A stretch of 23,858 nucleotides of DNA from Lachnospiraceae bacterium UBA3638 (GTDB lineage Bacteria; Bacillota; Clostridia; Lachnospirales; Lachnospiraceae). Within the stretch, counting starts at the first letter, position 1. The number at the start of each line of letters is the position of its first letter. Of the stretch, positions 19,774 through 23,858 are shown one piece after another. The translations under genes were made by a program, and so were the position numbers. The notes below the pieces were generated by a model. That model ran no database searches and was not told where the DNA came from. It saw only the letters and a list, made by a program, of their open reading frames with translations. The DNA lies in the NCBI GenBank assembly GCA_002373595.1, contig DFKT01000029.1, forward strand, positions 1 through 23,858, in the 5' to 3' direction.

Positions 19774-21784
19774 TCTGATGAAAGAGGACATGCGTCACAA
19801 GCATTACATGATCGTACTGTCCATACTTGCCGAGCTCCTGCTGGGTCCCGTTGTGCTCCTCTTTGGCTTCAATTCGGACAAGATGTATGCACTCAGGCGC
19901 TTTGAGAGTAACGGAGGCGGTCTGACATTTGAACAGTTCCTTGCAAATACCTATTACAGGTCACTCTTGGATTTCTTAAGAGAAGGTTATCCTATGCTCC
20001 TTGTTATCATCGCTTTTGTAGGAGCTATGATCGTGGGAGTGGCAGGCTTTCAGCATCTCTATTCCAAGAGAATGAGCGACCTTTACTTAAGCCTTCCGGT
20101 TTCGAGAGAGAGCAGATTCATGGCCACCTACTTAAACGGACTTATCATCTGGTTTGTCCCTTTTATAGCAGGCTACGTTCTCTCCTTCCTCATGGGACTC
20201 GCACGCATTCACGGAACGACGATGCCTATTGCTCCCCTGTGGACTTATTTTGGGCTCAAGCTCGTTCTCGTCATTTTCTCATTCTTCGTTTTCTACCACT
20301 TGATCCTTCTTTGTGTGGTACTTAACGGTGCGGTATTCAATACCTTCGTAACGATCGGAACGATAGGCAGCTACGCTATGCTCATCTGGGCAGCTGGAAC
20401 TCTTCTTTGTGAGGAATTCCTCGATACATATGTTTACGGTGATAAGGCCGAGTTCATTCTTGGTTTCTCTCCCCTTGCTTCGGGATTTACCATGACCATG
20501 ATAGATTCCTTAAACGATAATATAGGAATACTTATCACATTCTTTGTCATTACGTTCATCGTATGTGTCGCTTCATTCTTCCTTGCACTGCATGTACACA
20601 AGAAGCGCCCCGGAGAGCAGGCTGAAAGCGGAATGGAGAATAAGAAACTCTGGTTTGCGATCCAGGTGATCGGAAGTATCCTCGCAGGTATATTCGGCGG
20701 AATGCTCCTCTATGCCATCTCCGATTTCAAGATGTTCGGATGGTGCATATTCGGATGTGTGTTCTGCTCGGTGCTTGCATTCTGCATCTTCAATATCATC
20801 CAGGAGCGTTCATTCAGAGCGATACTTACAAATAAGAGACTCTTTGCCGCATCCGTTGCAGCATCCCTTATCGTCCTCATCCTCTTCAAGGCAGGATGGT
20901 TTGGATTTGATAAGTATGTCGCTCCCGAGAGCAATATCAGATCGCTCAGACTCTGCCAGATATCCGATCTTCAGGATGACGAGCCTAATATAGTATTTGA
21001 TGAGAACGGATATGCATCTTATCACTACAACCAGCCGGCAGATACCATTGTGATAAACGATCCTGCCATGGCAAGGAAGATCCTCGAGAACGGTGCTGCA
21101 TTCTCCAAGGAATATTTAGAGCATCAGGGAACTTACGAATATTACGACTACGACCACGGTGTTATGACCGATGAACTTAATTATCTCTCTACCGTTAAGG
21201 CAGATGTTAAGAGAAACTTCGGATTCTCATATCAGCGCAGCTACAGGCTGAGCACGGATGTAGCTGAATACCTGCGTGGCGACATTGAGTCGGAGGAATT
21301 CAGAAATAAAATCTTCCCCATCAGCTCCGGATTATGCCCTTATCCCACGAGCATAGAAATTTATCACACTACATATATTTCAAAGTATTCTGACATAGTC
21401 TATGCCGGTCCCAGCTCTTACGATGATGCTTACAAAGACACCGGATTCCTCGCAAGCGGAATGGATTTCTGGGATTACTTCGATGATATCAGTGATACTG
21501 CAACCATTTCCGATCCTGCACAGATCAAGTTTTTAATGGATAATTACGTTGCAGACTTCAAGGATACCTACTGCATGGAAAAAGCTTTCTACAACCTGTA
21601 TGAGGAAAATGTAGAAAAATCCGTAGCACCCTTAAGCGTTTACCGTATACGAGTCTTCTACTCGAGAGATCCTGAAGATGAGAATTCATACGGACGCGGT
21701 CCCTCTATGGATCTGGATATCTACACCGACTACAGCAGGACCTTACAAACCATCTACGGTATACAGACCAGGTACTCATTCTAA
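19748..21784 (+). CDS. ABC transporter permease with large extracytoplasmic C-terminal domain
   Basis: A 678-aa membrane protein. ATG 19748 is chosen because GGAGGT lies 8 nt upstream; the frame opens at 19727 but lacks a site there. About nine hydrophobic segments are visible: 20-41, 82-104, 131-151, 165-192, 196-220, 259-283, 301-324, 329-351 and 366-384. Residues from about 388 to the end form a soluble domain of nearly 300 residues rich in Tyr and Asp (YEYYDYDHG, YSDIVYAGPSSYDDAY) that should lie outside the membrane. This is larger than the classic YtrC/D subunits and resembles a clostridial permease type that may carry DUF6449; that label is from memory. It is the last gene of the GntR-ABC operon. 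The transported substrate is not evident. Confidence 0.88.
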   Translation: MTSKISLFNLMKEDMRHKHYMIVLSILAELLLGPVVLLFGFNSDKMYALRRFESNGGGLTFEQFLANTYYRSLLDFLREGYPMLLVIIAFVGAMIVGVAGFQHLYSKRMSDLYLSLPVSRESRFMATYLNGLIIWFVPFIAGYVLSFLMGLARIHGTTMPIAPLWTYFGLKLVLVIFSFFVFYHLILLCVVLNGAVFNTFVTIGTIGSYAMLIWAAGTLLCEEFLDTYVYGDKAEFILGFSPLASGFTMTMIDSLNDNIGILITFFVITFIVCVASFFLALHVHKKRPGEQAESGMENKKLWFAIQVIGSILAGIFGGMLLYAISDFKMFGWCIFGCVFCSVLAFCIFNIIQERSFRAILTNKRLFAASVAASLIVLILFKAGWFGFDKYVAPESNIRSLRLCQISDLQDDEPNIVFDENGYASYHYNQPADTIVINDPAMARKILENGAAFSKEYLEHQGTYEYYDYDHGVMTDELNYLSTVKADVKRNFGFSYQRSYRLSTDVAEYLRGDIESEEFRNKIFPISSGLCPYPTSIEIYHTTYISKYSDIVYAGPSSYDDAYKDTGFLASGMDFWDYFDDISDTATISDPAQIKFLMDNYVADFKDTYCMEKAFYNLYEENVEKSVAPLSVYRIRVFYSRDPEDENSYGRGPSMDLDIYTDYSRTLQTIYGIQTRYSF

Positions 21785-21836
21785 CCTGATGAACTGATCT
21801 GTCTACCTGCCTTTTATCCCATCCAACCCAAGCAAG

Positions 21837-21861
21837 AAGGAGGAGCTGAATGCTCCTCCTT
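21837..21861. terminator. Hairpin between the converging ABC operon and response regulator gene
   Basis: AAGGAGGAGC (21837-21846), 5-nt loop, GCTCCTCCTT (21852-21861): a perfect 10-bp stem 52 nt past the permease stop. There is no proper T tract on either side. A second small hairpin CCGGA/TCCGG (21871-21888) follows. It is placed to stop both convergent transcription units, but its function as a terminator is less sure than the others. Confidence 0.6.
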
Positions 21862-21910
21862 CCTGTATCTCCGGAATCTATGCTCCGGCTTATCTTCTCC
21901 GCATGTGATC

Positions 21911-22606
21911 TTAGATTTTGAAACGGTATCCCACGCCCCAGATAGTCTCTATAAATCTCGGTGTCGCACTGTCGTCTCCGAGCTTTTCTCTTATCTTCTT
22001 AATATGAACGGTGACCGTCGCGATATCTCCGATGGATTCCATTCCCCAGATCTCTCTGAAGAGCTCATCCTTGGTATATACATGATTGGGATTCTCCGCA
22101 AGGAATGTGAGCAGATCGAATTCCTTGGTCGTAAATATCTTCTCCTCTCCGTCCACAAACACGCGACGAGCGGGCTTGTCTATCTGTATACCGCGAAGCT
22201 CTATGATATCGCTGTCATTCTTGTGACTCTCCGTCGATGTAAGTCTCGTATATCTCGCAAGATGAGCCTTCACTCTTGCTACCATCTCACTGGGGCTGAA
22301 AGGCTTGGTCAGATAATCGTCAGCACCCAGTCCGAGTCCTTCGACCTTGTCTATATCATCCTTTCTCGCAGATACGATGAGGATGGGAACATCCTTCGCC
22401 TCACGGATCCCTTTGCATACCTCGAATCCGTCCTTGCCGGGAAGCATAAGATCGAGGATGACCAGATCGAAATCCTCATTAAGGGCTCTCTTCATTCCCT
22501 CGTCTCCCGCGTTACAGATCTCTGCTTCGAATCCGCCTCTTTCAAGATAATCTTTTTCGAGATCCGCGATATCCGCTTCATCTTCGATTATCAAGATCCT
22601 GCTCAT
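21911..22606 (-). CDS. OmpR/PhoB-family response regulator
   Basis: A 231-aa two-component response regulator. ATG 22606 is set by AAAGGAGG 4 nt upstream; the frame runs on to 22672 without such a site. The receiver domain (1-120) has the acidic pair ED at 8-9, phospho-acceptor D52 in LVILDLMLPGKDG, S79 in LIVSAR and K101 in YLTKPF. The C-terminal winged helix (about 135-231) shows FTTKEFDLLTFLAENPN and TVTVHIKKIREKLG, ending IETIWGVGYRF, as in the OmpR family. It lies 31 nt after the sensor kinase gene and is its expected partner. Target genes are not evident from the window. Confidence 0.96.
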   Translation of the reverse strand: MSRILIIEDEADIADLEKDYLERGGFEAEICNAGDEGMKRALNEDFDLVILDLMLPGKDGFEVCKGIREAKDVPILIVSARKDDIDKVEGLGLGADDYLTKPFSPSEMVARVKAHLARYTRLTSTESHKNDSDIIELRGIQIDKPARRVFVDGEEKIFTTKEFDLLTFLAENPNHVYTKDELFREIWGMESIGDIATVTVHIKKIREKLGDDSATPRFIETIWGVGYRFKI

Positions 22607-22637
22607 AATGCCTCCTTTGACGATCCTCTGTAAACCG

Positions 22638-23696
22638 TCAGATGTCGTTGTCCATATATTTCTTGAGTACAAAGTTCATACATGTTCCCTCGCCCTCTCT
22701 CGACGAAGCCCATATATATCCTCCGTGATCCTCAATTATCTTCCTTACTATCGAAAGTCCTATGCCGCTTCCGCCCTGCGCGGAATTTCTCGAAGTGTCA
22801 GTACGGAAAAATCTGTCGAAGATCCTCTGCAGATCCTCCTGCGCTATACCTTTGCCGTTGTCCTCGATCTCGACTCGTACTGATGATTCCTCATCACGGA
22901 TCCTTATCTCGATCTTGCCGGTCGGCTTGTCCATATATTTGATACTGTTGCTGATAATATTGTTTATGACTTTCTTGAGCTGCTCCGGATCCGCCATTAT
23001 CTCGGTATCGGGATTTACCATATTTGAATAGTTGAACTCTATCCCTCTGGCTCCGAGGTCCAGACCCACTTCCTCAACGCAGTCACCAAAATAGTCAGCA
23101 ACATTTATCCTGCGGAATTTATAAGGGATCCTGTCATTCTCGATACTGGAGTAAGTCGTAAGCTCATCGATGAGACGATCCATATCCGATGCTTTGTTGT
23201 ATATCGTCCTGATATACCTGTCCGTCATCTCCGGAGTATCCGCTACTCCCTCTATGATTCCTTCCGCATATCCTTTGATCGCAGTGATAGGTGTCTTTAA
23301 GTCGTGAGAGATATTGGTAACAAGGTCACGGTTTTTCTTCTCCTGCATCGCCTTTTCCTGCGAGGATTCCTTGAGGCGGATTCTCATATCCTCGTAGTTG
23401 CTGAAAAGGATTCCGACTTCTCCCTGGTCCTTGCTCTCGAGAGTGTATCCGAAATCACCCTCTTTGACCTTAGCCATCGCAATACTGAGCTTCTTGAGCG
23501 GACTGTAGATCCCTGAAGTGATCCATGCCGTGAGCAGTACGCTCGTAAGGACGAGTATCCCTATCATGATAAGGATAAACTCCGTCATCATTTCGGGAAC
23601 AACAGGGTTAAAGATCGCTGATGCAATGATCATCAATAGAAGCGGTATGACGATGATCGCAAGAAATGTAATTGTGATCCTTGTTTTTAATTTCAT
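22638..23696 (-). CDS. Sensor histidine kinase (HAMP-HisKA-HATPase)
   Basis: A 352-aa membrane kinase. Two helices (about 9-28 and 38-59) are joined by only about ten extracytoplasmic residues, so it has almost no external sensor domain. A HAMP domain follows (62-112), then HisKA with H131 in NISHDLKTPI, an N-box near 241-254 (KKVINNIISNSIKY), G1 DNGKGI (279-284), F-box near 292-297 and G2 GGSGIGLS (308-315). Such small-loop kinases often sense membrane stress or partner with transporters; this is inference. The ATG at 23696 directly abuts the TAA of the upstream DegV/DAK2-type gene (TAAATG), and the response regulator follows at 31 nt, so the three genes appear to be one operon in the order DegV-like, kinase, regulator. 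Confidence 0.96.
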   Translation of the reverse strand: MKLKTRITITFLAIIVIPLLLMIIASAIFNPVVPEMMTEFILIMIGILVLTSVLLTAWITSGIYSPLKKLSIAMAKVKEGDFGYTLESKDQGEVGILFSNYEDMRIRLKESSQEKAMQEKKNRDLVTNISHDLKTPITAIKGYAEGIIEGVADTPEMTDRYIRTIYNKASDMDRLIDELTTYSSIENDRIPYKFRRINVADYFGDCVEEVGLDLGARGIEFNYSNMVNPDTEIMADPEQLKKVINNIISNSIKYMDKPTGKIEIRIRDEESSVRVEIEDNGKGIAQEDLQRIFDRFFRTDTSRNSAQGGSGIGLSIVRKIIEDHGGYIWASSREGEGTCMNFVLKKYMDNDI

Positions 23697-23858
23697 TTAG
23701 CCGTGAAGTCCTCTGGACTGACGATCCATGTCTTCTACAACGATGTCGAAGATCTCACCGAGAGTGCGTCCATACTCAAGGATCTTCCAAGGCTCATTGG
23801 TATGGAAATGGATCTTTATGAGGTCCTCATCTCCGGCGCATACAAGGCTGTCGCCTAC
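23697..23858 (-). CDS. C-terminal end of a DegV/DAK2-domain (FakA-type) protein (partial)
   Basis: The minus strand is open from the window edge to a TAA at 23697-23699, giving the last 53 residues. The segment VGDSLVCAGDEDLIKIHFHT followed by NEPWKILEYGRTLGEIFDIVVE matches the end of the FakA/YloV-like C-terminal domain and of the DegV-DAK2 fusion proteins I recall in Lachnospiraceae, ending EDMDRQSRGLHG. Those proteins act in fatty-acid phosphorylation or binding. Whether this is a fusion or a single-domain FakA cannot be seen because the rest is outside the window. It directly precedes the kinase gene with no gap. Confidence 0.75.
   Translation of the reverse strand, partial: VGDSLVCAGDEDLIKIHFHTNEPWKILEYGRTLGEIFDIVVEDMDRQSRGLHG

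Noticed and set aside
1..23858. Very frequent GATC tetranucleotides
   Set aside because: They appear spread evenly and are explained by preferred ATC and GAT codons; no cluster suggesting an origin or a methylation switch was seen.

Overview
The window reads as chromosome of an anaerobic Clostridia-type Firmicute (Bacillota), probably a flagellated gut or rumen organism of the Lachnospiraceae or a related family. This rests on several features: Firmicute-type Shine-Dalgarno sequences (AGGAGG, AAAGGAG) with some TTG and GTG starts, a clostridial Tad/Flp pilus module, flagellin with a long accessory protein of a type I associate with clostridial flagellar loci, a YtrA-type GntR/ABC unit, a surface GH5 cellulase lipoprotein, and a DegV/DAK2-type protein. 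The species cannot be named from the sequence alone. There are no RNA genes, IS elements, CRISPR arrays or phage genes, and no broken genes apart from the two cut by the window edges. No stretch longer than about 230 bases lacks a gene.

Layout. (1) 1-4370, minus strand: a Tad pilus assembly operon, promoter > CpaE-like > CpaF ATPase > TadB-like > TadC-like (runs off the left edge). Three junctions overlap or nearly touch, so translation is likely coupled. (2) 4442-9146, minus: a flagellar filament operon, sigma-28-like promoter > 969-aa DUF6240/FliK-like protein > flagellin > FliS > strong terminator. (3) 9088-13973, minus: a TPR protein with a degenerate AAA+-like C-terminus, followed by glycogen branching enzyme GlgB. 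(4) 14020-16143, minus: rsmA/ksgA (16S rRNA dimethyltransferase) followed by an acyltransferase-3 membrane protein. (5) 16128-17571, plus: a lipoprotein GH5 endoglucanase, divergent from rsmA through overlapping promoters and sharing a bidirectional terminator with the next gene. (6) 17570-18400, minus: a divergent arginase-superfamily protein. (7) 18411-21861, plus: a YtrA-like GntR repressor, ABC ATPase and large permease, behind an operator that matches the arrangement I recall for B. subtilis YtrA (AGTGTA-N13-TACACT). (8) 21911-23858, minus: the C-terminal end of a DegV/DAK2-type protein, then a sensor kinase and an OmpR-type response regulator.

No wholly new system is evident. The most noteworthy points are: a TadC-like protein carrying an apparent Ig-like ectodomain; a CpaE-like protein whose P-loop has lost both lysines; a FliK-like protein embedded in the flagellin operon; a candidate sigma-28 promoter whose start site falls inside the arm of the preceding terminator; a TPR/pseudo-AAA+ protein paired with glgB whose Shine-Dalgarno lies inside a long inverted repeat; and two genes (rsmA and the arginase-like gene) whose best promoters predict essentially leaderless mRNAs, both in overlapping divergent promoter pairs. 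All promoter calls are by eye and unproven.
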